A stretch of 64,000 nt of DNA from Sporothrix humicola (GCA_021396245.1 WNYE01000046.1:33608-97607), one strand, 5' to 3'; positions 24,431 to 34,978 are shown, counted from the stretch's first letter. Notes: generated from the sequence alone by a model not told the origin. Translations and numbers: made by a program.

Positions 24431-25783
24431 AATACTATTAAAAAGTTACGAATATTATAAAAACAATATTAAAAGCTGGGTTTATAATAAGTTATTAAGT
24501 TACACTATTTATAATTAACGGTTAAAGGTTATCGATTACTACGTTTACTATAATAAATATTACGTTAAAAAGACCTAAAGTAAAAAAAACGACAATAAAG
24601 TTAACCTTAACTAAAACTTACAAAAGTTAATCTTTATTTTTATCGTCACCTTTCGACGGTAAACGAAAAAATATATTAACACTTTTACCTCTTTTACCTT
24701 TACCTCCGTTACGGCCACGGTATTAAATATTTATTCGTATACAAAATTACTCGTATAATTCGTTAACATCGTAGTATTTACTACACTTATTACAAACCGG
24801 TATACTTAAATAATATTTATAACTACAATAATTATATACTATATACGTAAAAGTTTATATATTATTATATATAGTCTTATTATCCGGTTAAACGGAAAAA
24901 AAAGTAAGTTACTTACCGTTATTAATATTTAAGCTTTTAATAATTCGAGTAATAATTTAAAGAGCTTATTTATACGTAAACTCACCGTCGATAAATTTAC
25001 GTATATCAATATTAAAAAAAATAAAACTAATAATTTTAATTTAACGAAACAAAAAAGTAATTTTCGCTTTTTCGTATTATTTAAATTAAAAAGTATCAAA
25101 GATTACTATAAACTTTTAAAACTTAACGAAGTAATCTCGAAGTATAACGAAACTCGTAATATTAAAACGAGTAAAAGTAATAAACGTATCAAACGTAATT
25201 ACGTTAAAAATAATACCAAAAACACTTTTAATAACTTTATATTAAAAATAAAACTTTAAATTATTTTCATTATAACTATACTAAGCTAAATATAGTTTAA
25301 AGTTAATAACGGTCTCGTTAATAATACTAAAAACCTTCGAACGGCCCTCAAACTATACTTTATAAACCGTCTTAACTATTAATTATTTTACTTTCGAAAA
25401 AACAGCGTTAAGCTTTACGGACTCGAAAACGTTCTTTTTAAACTATACTTCAAAGTCGTTAAAGTAACAAACAATTTAAATCTAACTATTTTATACCTCG
25501 TAATTAATCTTAATAAGTATAAATACTTTAACTATCTTACTCTTTAAAAACTTAACGTTAATTAAAGTAACCATCGTAAATATTATTCTTATTAAAAAGT
25601 TACGATATTTATAATATTTCAATACACGATTTTAACGTCAAAAACTAAATTTCTACCCCTAAATTCGTTTTTAAACGATTATAACCCACGTAAAGGTCAA
25701 AATATAACGAAAAGTAAATATTTAATATCTTCACACCTTACTAATTCAATTAATACAACTTATACCAAAAAAGCGGAAGCTCA

Positions 25784-25797
25784 AAGGGCTCATAACC
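25784..25797 (-). other. Primer-binding site, half-tRNA(iMet) type
   Basis: Directly abuts the 5' LTR. The plus strand reads AAGGGCTCATAACC, which is the sequence of an initiator tRNA-Met anticodon stem-loop with its CAU anticodon. The element's minus-strand sequence GGTTATGAGCCC is therefore complementary to that tRNA segment. This is the priming mode known for Drosophila copia, which uses an internal half-tRNA fragment. Confidence 0.75.
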
Positions 25798-25916
25798 TGT
25801 TGGGCCATAAGCATAGAAGAAATGTTGTATAGAGAGGAGGCGAGAATGCCAGAATCTGTGGCTCCCGGGCAGGGCTAAATCTATGGCGCTAAGGTCACGT
25901 GACCCCTAGCCCAACA
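25798..25916 (-). repeat. LTR of the Copia element (5' LTR in element orientation)
   Basis: 119 bp with TG...CA-type ends. Its outer end lies 43 bp before the start codon of the neighbouring APH gene. Confidence 0.93.
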
Positions 25917-25959
25917 CTTGAACAATACCAAACCCATTCATCAACACACAGCAGAGCAC

Positions 25960-26988
25960 ATGCAATGGCCGACTCTCTCTCCCCCTACCGCCAAGCGCTC
26001 GCGCCGGCGCATCCCTTTGCGCCTGCGGCTGCAGATTCTCTTGGCCAAATGGCTGTGCGGCGGCGAACGCTCCGGCAGCGTCTACTTCCTCCCGCGCAAC
26101 CGCGTCGCCAAGCTCGACGCCTACAGCCACGAACTGGACGCAATGGAGTTTGTCCGGAACAACACGAGCATCCGCGTTCCCAAGGTCTACAAAGCATACG
26201 ACGTACATGACGGAAGGCAGCATCTCGTCATGGAGAGACTGCCGGGACGCCCAGCCTACCACGTCCTCAAGGACTGGACGCCGCAGCAGACCGACACGTT
26301 TGGCCGCGACCTGGCCGGTATTATTACGCAGCTGCGCGATTTGAAGCCGCCTGCGTCGTTCTCGTCGTCGTCGTCGTCGTCGTCACCGTCGTCGCCGTCG
26401 TCTGGCAAGCTGATCGGCTCGTCGTCTGGCGGTGCCAACCGGGACGGGCGCCTTAGCTGCCATCCGTTTGGACCGTTTGCCTTCGTCACCGCATTCCACA
26501 CCTACCTGCGCTTCGGGCGGCCCCTCGAGCACTGGCAAGACAAAGACAATGCGGCAGTCGTAAAGGTGCACGGCCGGCCAGAAAACTACTATGCCATCAA
26601 GTTCACCCATGCCGACCTGGTGCCCAAAAACATCCTCGTCGACGACGACGCGCACATTGTCGGCGTCATTGACTGGGAGTTTGCCGGCTGGTATCCCGAG
26701 TACTGGGAGTACACCAAGGCCCACTACACCGAGATGCGCCCGCAGCATGACAACTTTTACCGCGCTTTCGAGACCAAGCCCGGCATCCACAAGTACCTCG
26801 ACGAGCTCGCCTGCGAGCAGGTCATCTGGATGCGCATGTTCTCGCCATTTGCCTACTGCGATCCGCCCTGGCAGCCGGGTGACGACGACAAGCCAAAGGA
26901 AGCCAAGGTAGACGACGCGGTACAGGAGGTTACGATAGACGCTCCCGCCAGTGCCGTCTCCAAACCGAGCGCTGCTACCCATACTTGA
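25960..26988 (+). CDS. APH-family phosphotransferase (kinase fold)
   Basis: Single-exon gene for 342 residues starting at MQWPTLSPP, the first ATG in frame. It belongs to the large fungal aminoglycoside-phosphotransferase/choline-kinase-like family (PF01636). The N-lobe ends in HLVMERLPGRPAYHV (hinge). The catalytic loop FTHADLVPKNILVD (HxDxxxxN, about residues 221-234) and metal site GVIDWEFAGWYPEYWEY (about 241-257) are both intact. A Ser/Pro-rich insertion (about 135-158, from TCG repeats) interrupts the C-lobe. The substrate is unknown; fungal members rarely act on antibiotics. The Copia LTR ends 43 bp upstream of the start, so the native promoter lies 5.6 kb away and expression may be lost or altered. 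Confidence 0.85.
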   Translation: MQWPTLSPPTAKRSRRRIPLRLRLQILLAKWLCGGERSGSVYFLPRNRVAKLDAYSHELDAMEFVRNNTSIRVPKVYKAYDVHDGRQHLVMERLPGRPAYHVLKDWTPQQTDTFGRDLAGIITQLRDLKPPASFSSSSSSSSPSSPSSGKLIGSSSGGANRDGRLSCHPFGPFAFVTAFHTYLRFGRPLEHWQDKDNAAVVKVHGRPENYYAIKFTHADLVPKNILVDDDAHIVGVIDWEFAGWYPEYWEYTKAHYTEMRPQHDNFYRAFETKPGIHKYLDELACEQVIWMRMFSPFAYCDPPWQPGDDDKPKEAKVDDAVQEVTIDAPASAVSKPSAATHT

Positions 26989-27985
26989 GTGTGTTTCATA
27001 AGACATTTCTTAAAGAATAAAATCAAACTACGGAGTACACGTGTTACGGACCGCCATGCCAGAGTCCCACACCGCCATCCTACCACCAACCCACCGGCTT
27101 AACAGCTAACGGCGCCAGCTGTCCTCCCGCGGACCTGCCTGGCAAGTATTCTGTCATTGTACACCGCCTAGCCCCTGGTTCCTGTATTTAGTCTGATCTC
27201 TGCCTACGACGTACATCTTGTATTGTAGCTCCTTGAGCTCCGTCCTCGACTTGACCCCTACCTGCGTTGTTACCAACATACTGTCTTACCTGCTTGTGCT
27301 CACCTGCCTGCCAGCCTGTCAGCTTGCCTGCCTGCTGTGACACTTCCTGCTTCTAGAAAACCAGATCTTCCCTCACGGAGTCTCCTGTCGCCACCAGGAG
27401 GCTTCTGTGAGAAATGTTTCTTCCTGCAAATGTGCCCGACGCCCGCCATCCATACTGGCGGCATCAAGGTATCCGCTGGCAGGATAAGGTTTTAAGGTGA
27501 TGGATTGGCGGTACCATCCTTGACAAAGCAGGCAGTGTGGTCCTTCTGGGATGCAGGCTACTTCGACGCTAACTACTCCGTACAGGGTGCTGCTTAATGT
27601 TGTTGCGTCACATCGGCCACCATTGGCCGTGGGTGACCGACGTTGGGTCAGCCGCTGCCACGAACACACCAACGTGAGGGGGCTGTCTCGCCCCACGAAC
27701 GACGACAATGGCTGAGAAGTGGCTGCTAAAGTCACAAAATGGAAGAGATGGCTGACCCTTGTTCTTCTCGCGCGGCGAAGAAAGAAAAAGCCCGAGGGAA
27801 AAGCAGCTTATGTGTCTCTTGCACAACTTCATCGCCCCGCAACGGATCAGCAACGAGGGTGTCTGTTCGATATTTGCACTCTTGTACGGAGTACTTTGCA
27901 CTTTGCACATTTGCATATTACGGCGGCCCAATCATACTACCATTTTTTGTCTGCTTTCCGCATGGCCGCGCCTCCTGACCCTTCC

Positions 27986-28026
<41 letters not shown>
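26989..28026. other. Intergenic DNA ending in a poly(A) tract
   Basis: No supported gene. It contains three copies of TACGGAGTA or its complement (27029, 27574 and 27885) and an A tract of about 40 bases from about 27987 that runs into the target site of the second LTR element. Confidence 0.5.
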
Positions 28027-28029
<3 letters not shown>

Positions 28030-28031
28030 AT

Positions 28032-28299
28032 TGTCGGTATGAATACACAGGGTGGCCTACGAAGGCCACAGGACTAGTCACGTGGGTGGGCACGCTTACC
28101 GGCGTGCTCCACAAAAGATAGGGGCTGGGAGCCATTTGCCGTATATAGAGGCAACTCCCACCCATTTCACAAGCAAAACGTACTCTTAGGAAGGTAGCGC
28201 CTTCACCACCTAAATTAATTGTATAGCTTCCTATAGAAAAGAGGAAGTCGTACAGGATCTACGGTGACGCTCCCTGCGAATAGACGATTTAAACCGACA
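28032..28299 (+). repeat. Upstream 268-bp LTR of the second element
   Basis: Differs from the partner copy by about nine transitions and is the more T/A-shifted copy. It contains a TATATAG box (CCGTATATAGAGG) that could be its promoter. Confidence 0.9.
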
Positions 28300-29872
28300 C
28301 TTATAAGTAAAGGTTTTTTCGGCGTTTAACTATTACGATGTTGTTGTAAATTAATATCGTTTTTTTCGTTAATTGGTAACACTTTTAATCGATAAAATGA
28401 AGCTTTTACTGGCCACTATACCGACCGCGAAACTAACTACTATTTTTTAATTTATTTTAACCTACGAACAATAGTTTTTTTAGCCTTTCGTTAAGTATTA
28501 CGAAGTCGTTACTATACAGCCGATTTACCTTAGCTTGCCGTGACCTTTCGACTTCTTTCTTTCCCTCCCACGACCTTTTACCGGTAAACCCTTTTTTTAT
28601 ACCGGCTTACTACCTTCGTTGGCTCCGAGGTTTAAATTTTAAGCCTGTAAACTAGCTTCCCGACGGAGACGGCGCTGGTAATTATCGTTAGTCTCTTTCT
28701 TTCGACGACGATAACGACGACGGCGTTGGCCTTACCAGATTACCTCTCTCTCTCTCTTACCCTCGCCAAGCACTCCTTTTTAACCCTCTGACGGCTTTAA
28801 CGCTCTTAACGCGTTAGGCAGAGCCAACCTTTCCCCTTTTTTACCCTTGTCCTTTTGGCTCTTTGGTACCCTCCCCTCGTTGCCTTTTTTTCTCTTTATT
28901 GCCGTTTCCTTGTTTATTGCCTTTTCTCTTTGTTACTTTCTCTCTCCGATAACCGACAATAGCGTTAGTAAGGCCTACGAGGCCGCCTTTACCCTCTTTT
29001 AAGACCGACTTTACACTAAGATTATCGACGACGACTTTACCGACGAAGACCTCCGCCGGGCCCTTTACGATAACTTAAAAGGGTAGGCTTTAACCGATTT
29101 CTATATCGTTAGAAATAGGACTGTTAAGGTTATAACAATACTATTAAAACACCGTGGTGTTTTTACCTTACAAGGCCCCGGCCATAACACTATTTATAAT
29201 ACCCTCATAGCCGCGATTTATAACCCTTAACCTCCCTTTTGGCCCTAAGACGCCCTCGTTAACGAGGCCGGAAAATGGCCGATACGCACCAGAGATCCGG
29301 AGTTACACCGCCGCTTAGGCCCCGGGAACGTAACCGAAGGTTATTATCCCCGACGCCGTGAACTATCTCCTCCCTCGTTAGCATTTAACGAGCCCTTCTA
29401 ATAAACCGATGGGCTAAGGCTACCGTACGGCTACGGCCCTTTAACGCTATATATTCGTAGCCGTCAACCAATAAGTTATGGCCCCCAGGTACCCTTACAG
29501 GGCTAAGGCCAACCACAAAACAACCGGGGCCGGCCAAGCTATTAGCCGTAAGCCCCCTTAACAAGCCATAGCTCCCAGGCACCCTCGTAAGGCTAGGACA
29601 AGCTATAAAACCCCCGGGGCTAGCCAGACCATTGGCCACAAGCCCCGCCGACGTACGGCCAACCGTATTATAGCGCCCGAGCAACACTTCCTCCGGCGGT
29701 GTTATTAACCTAGACGGCCGTACCGGCTCGCCAAACGGCGTTACCGGCCCGCCAAGTGGCCTCGCCAACTATATTATACCCCTTAACGGCTTCATCGATT
29801 GCCAAAGAGCCTTAAACAGTCTCGCCAGCCGTCAAAGACCGCCAAACAACCCTGCCAGCTGTCAAAGAGCCC

Positions 29873-30847
29873 TTGGCGGCCCTACCAGTCTCCTTAGCGC
29901 CCAGCACTTTAACTGTGGTGTCAAGGGCTTCTAGCCCGCTAAGCCCACTGGTAACAACGTTGCCGGCTCGTCAAAAGGCCCTACCAACCCCCCTGGCGCC
30001 TACTACTTCCACTATAGTGCCAAGGCTTAATAGCCCGCCAAGCCCGTCGCCGGCCCGCCAAGCGGCCTCGCCAGCCGCCGCCACCGGTCTTACCGTTACA
30101 CCGCCAGCCATACAAGGACCCAACTTTACCACCGACCCCCGGGCGGCCTTACTAACCGCCAAAGCCGCTGCTAGTCTTACCGTTACACCGCCAACCATAC
30201 AAAGACTCGCCGTTACTATAACCCCCCCGGTAACCCCGTCAGTCTCTCTGACGCCCAACACTTCCGTTACGGTGCCAAAGGCTACCATAAACCCCCGGGC
30301 GGCCCCGCCAACCGCCACTATCTCCCTAGTGCACAATACCTCCACTACGGTGCCAAGGACCGCCATACACCTCGGGCCGACACCGCTAGTCTCCCTAACA
30401 CCCAACACTTCTGTTATAGTGCCAAGGGTTACTACAACACCCCCGGCACCTAACACCTCCGTTATAATGCCAAAGGCCACCCCGACGGCCTTACCTACCG
30501 CCACAACACCTCCGGCGCCTGACACCTCCGTTATAATACCAAAGGCCTCCTCGGCGGCCCTACCTACCGCCACAAACCCCCTGAAGGCACCGTCAGTCTC
30601 CCTAACGGCCCTGCCTACCCACTCCCTTTCAACCTCCGATCAAACCCCCGGTCCCTCTACCCTAACCCCGAATAAGCCACCGTCGGCCATGGCCCCGCAT
30701 AAATACACTAAATGCGGCGCCGTACACCTATCCCAAAATAAACTTATAACCCACGTATACTCGAATTCATACACGCCCGGGCCAAAAAGACCTTCGAAAA
30801 GGTTCAGCCGAAGGCCCCCGAAAGGACCACCGCTTGCCTTGCTATGA
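29873..30847 (+). CDS. Pro/Thr/Ser-rich repetitive open frame inside the LTR element
   Basis: Open frame of 324 codons without an early ATG (it opens at TTG), so its real start is unclear. It encodes degenerate repeats of the type LTPNTSVTVPKAT, PAPNTSVIMPKAT and PAPDTSVIIPKAS alternating with Pro/Ala-rich spacers, and a short basic end. It may be a remnant Gag-like or cargo protein of the element. It has no catalytic motif, and codon evidence is confounded by the repeats. Confidence 0.35.
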   Translation: MAALPVSLAPSTLTVVSRASSPLSPLVTTLPARQKALPTPLAPTTSTIVPRLNSPPSPSPARQAASPAAATGLTVTPPAIQGPNFTTDPRAALLTAKAAASLTVTPPTIQRLAVTITPPVTPSVSLTPNTSVTVPKATINPRAAPPTATISLVHNTSTTVPRTAIHLGPTPLVSLTPNTSVIVPRVTTTPPAPNTSVIMPKATPTALPTATTPPAPDTSVIIPKASSAALPTATNPLKAPSVSLTALPTHSLSTSDQTPGPSTLTPNKPPSAMAPHKYTKCGAVHLSQNKLITHVYSNSYTPGPKRPSKRFSRRPPKGPPLALL

Positions 30848-31156
30848 TAGCCTCGCCAATAACTCTCTCGCTGTTACCAGGTGTTGTTAGCTGTCAGCCC
30901 TCGTTATTAACTTTTGCCAAGCGCTGTTAAGCCTATTACTATACCTTGGCAGGTGTTGTTAGCTGTCAACCTCGCTGCCGGCTGAATTTTTCATTCGTTT
31001 TACCGACTGGCACCTTCTGTCGCCAGCTTTCGGCTTTTTCTTTTGTTTTTCCATCCGTTTCTGAATTGTTTCTTCACTGGTCCGTCAATGCCTTTTTATT
31101 GTACGTATTTGTATACATTCATACGGCCTCGAGCGACTTTTGTAAAAAAGAGCCAG

Positions 31157-31424
31157 TGTCGGTATGAATACACAGGGTGGCCTACGAAGGCCACAGGACT
31201 AGTTACGTGGGTGGGCACGCCTACCGGCGTGCTCCACAAAAGATAGGGGCTGGGAGCCATTTGCCGTATATAGAGGCAACTCCCACCCATTTCACAGGCA
31301 AAACGTACTCTTAGGAAGGCAGCGCCTTCACCACCCAGATCAATTGTATAGCTTCCTACAGAAGAGAGGAAGTCGTACAGGATCTACGGTGACGCTCCCT
31401 GCGAATAGACGATTTAAACCGACA
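31157..31424 (+). repeat. Downstream 268-bp LTR of the second element
   Basis: Same length and ends as the 28032 copy. It is followed directly by the ATAAT target duplication. Confidence 0.9.
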
Positions 31425-31432
31425 ATAATAAA

Positions 31433-31505
31433 TAAAAATAAAAATAAAAATAAAAATAAAAATAAAAATAAAAATAAAAATAAAAATAAAAATAAAAATA
31501 AAAAT
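31433..31505 (+). repeat. (AAAAAT)n hexamer microsatellite
   Basis: About twelve AAAAAT units immediately after the target duplication of the second LTR element. Together with the poly(A) on the other side, it shows that the element inserted into an A-rich tract. Confidence 0.9.
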
Positions 31506-31899
31506 TCGCTTTGTTCCCGACCGTGCGGCTTAAGCTTATCTCGGTGTTGGCAGGCCTCGCCCTCTTCGGTATTGTGCTACGTCTTGTAAGGGAGAGTGCG
31601 GAATTTGAATCGCCAAGGGGAAATACGGCTCACGAAACCCTGCCAATAAGCGACCAAGAACAAGCGCTGCTCTTGGGATTTGCTTGCTGACACAGAAAGT
31701 TGCCACAGACAGGATGCACGTCTCGACAGCAGCCGCCCGTTCCTGGCAGCCTGGTTTCATGTGATAAAATCGAAGCCAATAAAGGACAGTGGGGATGTGA
31801 TACTGTGGCTAGGCTAGTGTGGTTTGCCTCGTTTGGTCTGGGGAAGATCACCTTCAGAATGGATCTACAGGGAAGCCACGAGTGGAACCACAACAGTAG

Positions 31900-31933
<34 letters not shown>

Positions 31934-32902
31934 AGACGGAGCGCCACAGACAAGATACAGAATGCCACCAGTGCTAGTTTTTAGACTCGAATATATCTTG
32001 CAATGATACTGTGCACTTGTCACAAAACACGTTCTTCCCGTTTTCACCAGCCTCTGTGGAGGGGCCGTGAAGGAGGGGAGTGTTTCGCCCAGATCTGAAA
32101 ATACCTCGAATCCGTACGACATACTGTATTGGTATCTGGCAGTTGCCTTATGTCGTAGTCTGGTAGCCCAACCCCCTGTCCGGATACTTACAAGTATTTA
32201 CTCTTTATCTTAGTGGAGGCCTCAGAAACACATGCCTTGTAGAATACTCCGTATAGCGGCACGAGCGGGGTGTGTTTACACGTATATTGTATTCCTTCGA
32301 GACAGGTACCTGCGCTAGCGTGTCACGGCCCGTACTCCGTACTACGGGGCATTACTCCACAGCCCATTTTATCCATTGGAGGCGGGCACTTGCCTCTTTG
32401 GGACACCAGAGTAGAAGACAAAATAGAAAACCGGGAAAGAGGATTTAAAGGAGACAGAGAGACACTATTAGAATCAACAAAATAGAGAGTTCAAGCACCG
32501 CTCATATGTGGTGCAATGTAGTGCAGTGCAGTGCAGTGTATTTTAGGATTTCATAGAGTCATGTGGTGATGGTTTGCTCTTTTTTTTTTTTTTTGCTTTT
32601 CTGCCGTTGGGTCTCTATTATTCTGTTATGTTGGTGTTTGTTCTAGGCCACAAGGCTCATCAGACACTGCCACGGGCATTCATTGACCCTTAGATAGAAC
32701 TAGGCGACAGTATTTGAAAGGGGCTCTGACCCACGCATTAAGGCCGGGTCTGTTGGCCTTGCAGGAACGGGTCAGGACATGGTACGTGCCTCGCATCGCT
32801 CACGAGGCATCAGTCGCCTACGGTTTTACACAGCCACAGCACCAACAACTCGTTCGGCCTGTTAAAACCAGCCCCGCGCTTTGGCTCTCTGAGATTCGGG
32901 CG
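31506..32902. other. Intergenic DNA before the NLR gene
   Basis: No supported gene. It contains an A tract of about 29 bases ending near 31930, two TACTCCGTA motifs (32245 and 32333) and a GTGCA-rich stretch near 32510-32540. Confidence 0.45.
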
Positions 32903-32909
32903 TATATAA
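32903..32909 (+). promoter_or_regulatory. TATA box of the split NLR gene
   Basis: TATATAA, 112 bp upstream of the NLR start codon in otherwise G+C-rich DNA. Confidence 0.5.
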
Positions 32910-33020
32910 CAAGAGACTCGGATCGCATTACGAAATCGCTGCCGCCGCCCGTTGCTGTCATTCTTTTCGTAACTGTCGCCTTCCCGCCCTGCACGCACAC
33001 AACTCGAGGAACGGACCAAA

Positions 33021-34978
33021 ATGGACCCTTTGACGGCTTTGGGTCTTGCCAGTAACGTCGTGCAGTTTGTCGACTTTGGCCTAAAAGTGTTCAGTGTCTC
33101 GGCTGAGATCGCGGGCTCGGCGAGCGGCGCGGCCGAGCACAATCTCGAACTCGAAAACGTGTACACAAAGCTCCAGGCCTTTACCTCAAAACTTGAACTC
33201 GACCTCGCCAACAGTGAGCCCAGTTCACCAACCGACGGACTTCCTGCAGCAGTCGCACTCGGAAATGCACATATCAAGGCGATCCGACCCCACATTGCTG
33301 CAATTCAGCAGATTGCCGCCGACTGCCGGGCCGTGTGCGGTCAGCTCTTGGATGTTGTCAAGGGATTGCGCGTTGATCCAAAGGCATCCAACCGCCGTCT
33401 CCGGTCTCTCGGCGCTGCGCTGAAAACTGCTTTTCGCACCGAAAAGATTGCAGGCCTGGAGGCACGATTGAAGCGGTTCCAGGAGCTCCTCGCTCTTCAT
33501 TTTTTCCCCCTCCTTAAGTTAGTGTTTTTGTCGCGCTCTTCTCTTTTTTTTCTCCCCCTCCCATCGGTCTTTCTTTCGCCCTTTTTTCTGTCTAAATAAA
33601 ACTAACATTGGAAAACAGTGAACAGCAAGCGTACATGTCCCGTGTTCTCAAAAGTCTGGAAACCCAGAGCCAATCTTGGGCAACTGAGCAATCGACCAGG
33701 TTTGAAAAGATCTCGAGCCAGCTCGAAGTTTTGTTGGACAAAATCCATACCTTGTCGAACAAAGGCACGCCTCCACCGAACAGAAGCATCAAGACGAACG
33801 GGACCATATCAATGCGCGAGCCGCACGACAAGAGCCCGCATCTTCATCTCGACGGCGTTGAAGGCCTTAGTGAGATCCTGGACGGGCTCAATTTTGCAGA
33901 AAAAGATCTCGCCGTGGCAGCAAAGGAGCAAGAGCTTCTTAGGAGTCTCGATTTTAGAACGCGGACCTATCGACACGAAGGCATAGCCGACGCACACAAG
34001 GCTACTTTTGAATGGATCTTTTCAGACCGAAATAGCCTCCACCTGCCAGATATTGTCCCAGATGCTGTACTGGATCCTGCTATGAATGCCACGAAAACAC
34101 CAAGCAAAACTAACTTCAACGCCTGGCTCGAGTCCGGCACAGGAATATTCTGGATCACCGGAAAACCCGGATCGGGCAAGTCGACACTCATGAAATTCAT
34201 CGCGGACCATGCCAAGACACGGCACGCACTCGAAAAATGGTCGGGGACAAAGAAGGTGGTCATCGCATCACACTACTTTTGGAATCTCGGAACGACGATG
34301 CAAAATTCCATGAAAGGTCTCTTGCAAGAGCTGGTCTTTGACGTGCTGTGTTTCTGCCCAGAGCTGGCCCATGATATTTTCCCATACCGTCTGCAAAAGT
34401 GGACCACCACTGGATCGCGAGAGGACGATGTGTGGACGGTCGATGAGCTGCACCAAGGGCTGCAGAAGATTGCAAACCACCCTGCGCTGCCCATCCGGTG
34501 TTGCTTCTTTATTGACGGTCTTGACGAATATGTGGGAAACAAATGCGTGAGGAACAAAAACATGGGGGCTGAAAACGACAAGGACCACTTGGAATTATGC
34601 CGTATTCTCGAGAACCTTGCGACGTCAAACAACCTCAAGTGCTGCGTGTCGAGCCGGCCATGGAACGTTTTTGAGCATGTCTTTGGCAGGCGCAGCAACA
34701 GCGAAGCACTGTTCCTTCGCGTCCAAGATCTAACGCACAATGATATCAGCCCAATATACCACCCGAAAAACCTCACTGGAAATTTCCTTCTTTGGAGATA
34801 CATCTGTGCCGTCCCTGCTCCAACCTGCTTAGTGGATGTGCCATCATGTGCTCCCCTATGCTCCCCTGTGCTCGCTGCACTCGCTGTGCCCGCTGTGCTT
34901 CTATGTCTGTTCCATCGTAAGCCAGCACAGCCACGGAGACTTCTTCTAGGCCACTATCTTGCAGTTTTTGGGCCGTGA
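33021..34978 (+). pseudogene. 5' half of a NACHT NLR gene, interrupted by a DNA element
   Basis: Exon 1 (33021-33517) and exon 2 (from 33619) join across a 101-bp phase-2 intron with an ACTAAC branch site. The start MDPLTALGLASNVVQF is the N-terminal domain common to fungal STAND proteins (PigL_N-like). A coiled-coil region follows, then a NACHT domain with P-loop ITGKPGSGKSTL (about residue 348), Walker B CCFFIDGLDEY (about 460) and sensor SSRPW. Homology stops after DLTHNDIS at about 34754, exactly where an inverted-repeat element begins. The frame runs on for about 74 codons of element DNA to a stop at 34978. Without the C-terminal part the protein would be a truncated NLR. Such genes act in allorecognition cell death or xenorecognition; the role here is inferred. 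It could still be expressed as a short form. Confidence 0.85.
34755..34775 (+). repeat. Left terminal inverted repeat
   Basis: About 21 bp including the TA flank, 18 of 21 matching the right end. The core CCGAAAAACCT is identical. Confidence 0.75.

Larger units (their letters stand above)
20327..25916 (-). mobile_element. Ty1/Copia LTR retrotransposon, RIP-mutated interior
   Basis: The element is 5,590 bp, bounded by 119-bp LTRs that start TGTTGGG and end CCCAACA, with a perfect 5-bp target duplication CTTGA at 20322-20326 and 25917-25921. It reads on the minus strand: primer site next to the 25.8 kb LTR, then a protease-like DSG relic near 24.38 kb, a reverse-transcriptase relic at 21.6 kb and the RNase H C-terminus at 20.65-20.74 kb. 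That is the Copia order. From about 20.5 to 25.77 kb the sequence is very A+T-rich, CpA/TpG is nearly absent and CpG is kept, the mark of repeat-induced point mutation. All long frames are destroyed, so the element is dead. Confidence 0.93.
28032..31424 (+). mobile_element. Non-autonomous LTR retroelement
   Basis: 3,393 bp bounded by two 268-bp LTRs (TGTCGG...CCGACA) with a perfect 5-bp target duplication ATAAT at 28027-28031 and 31425-31429. The interior of about 2.86 kb has no reverse transcriptase, integrase or protease that I can recognise, so it is non-autonomous or heavily deleted. The first kilobase looks RIP-affected and the rest is C+G-rich with internal repeats. Plus orientation is tentative: a purine run (AAAAAAGAG, about 31144-31152) lies just before the second LTR as a polypurine tract would. 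Confidence 0.88.

Noticed and set aside
29385..29768. Minus-strand open frame with GLV-rich repeats inside the second LTR element
   Set aside because: The repeats are a by-product of C+G-rich tandem DNA, with no Gag or Pol motif.
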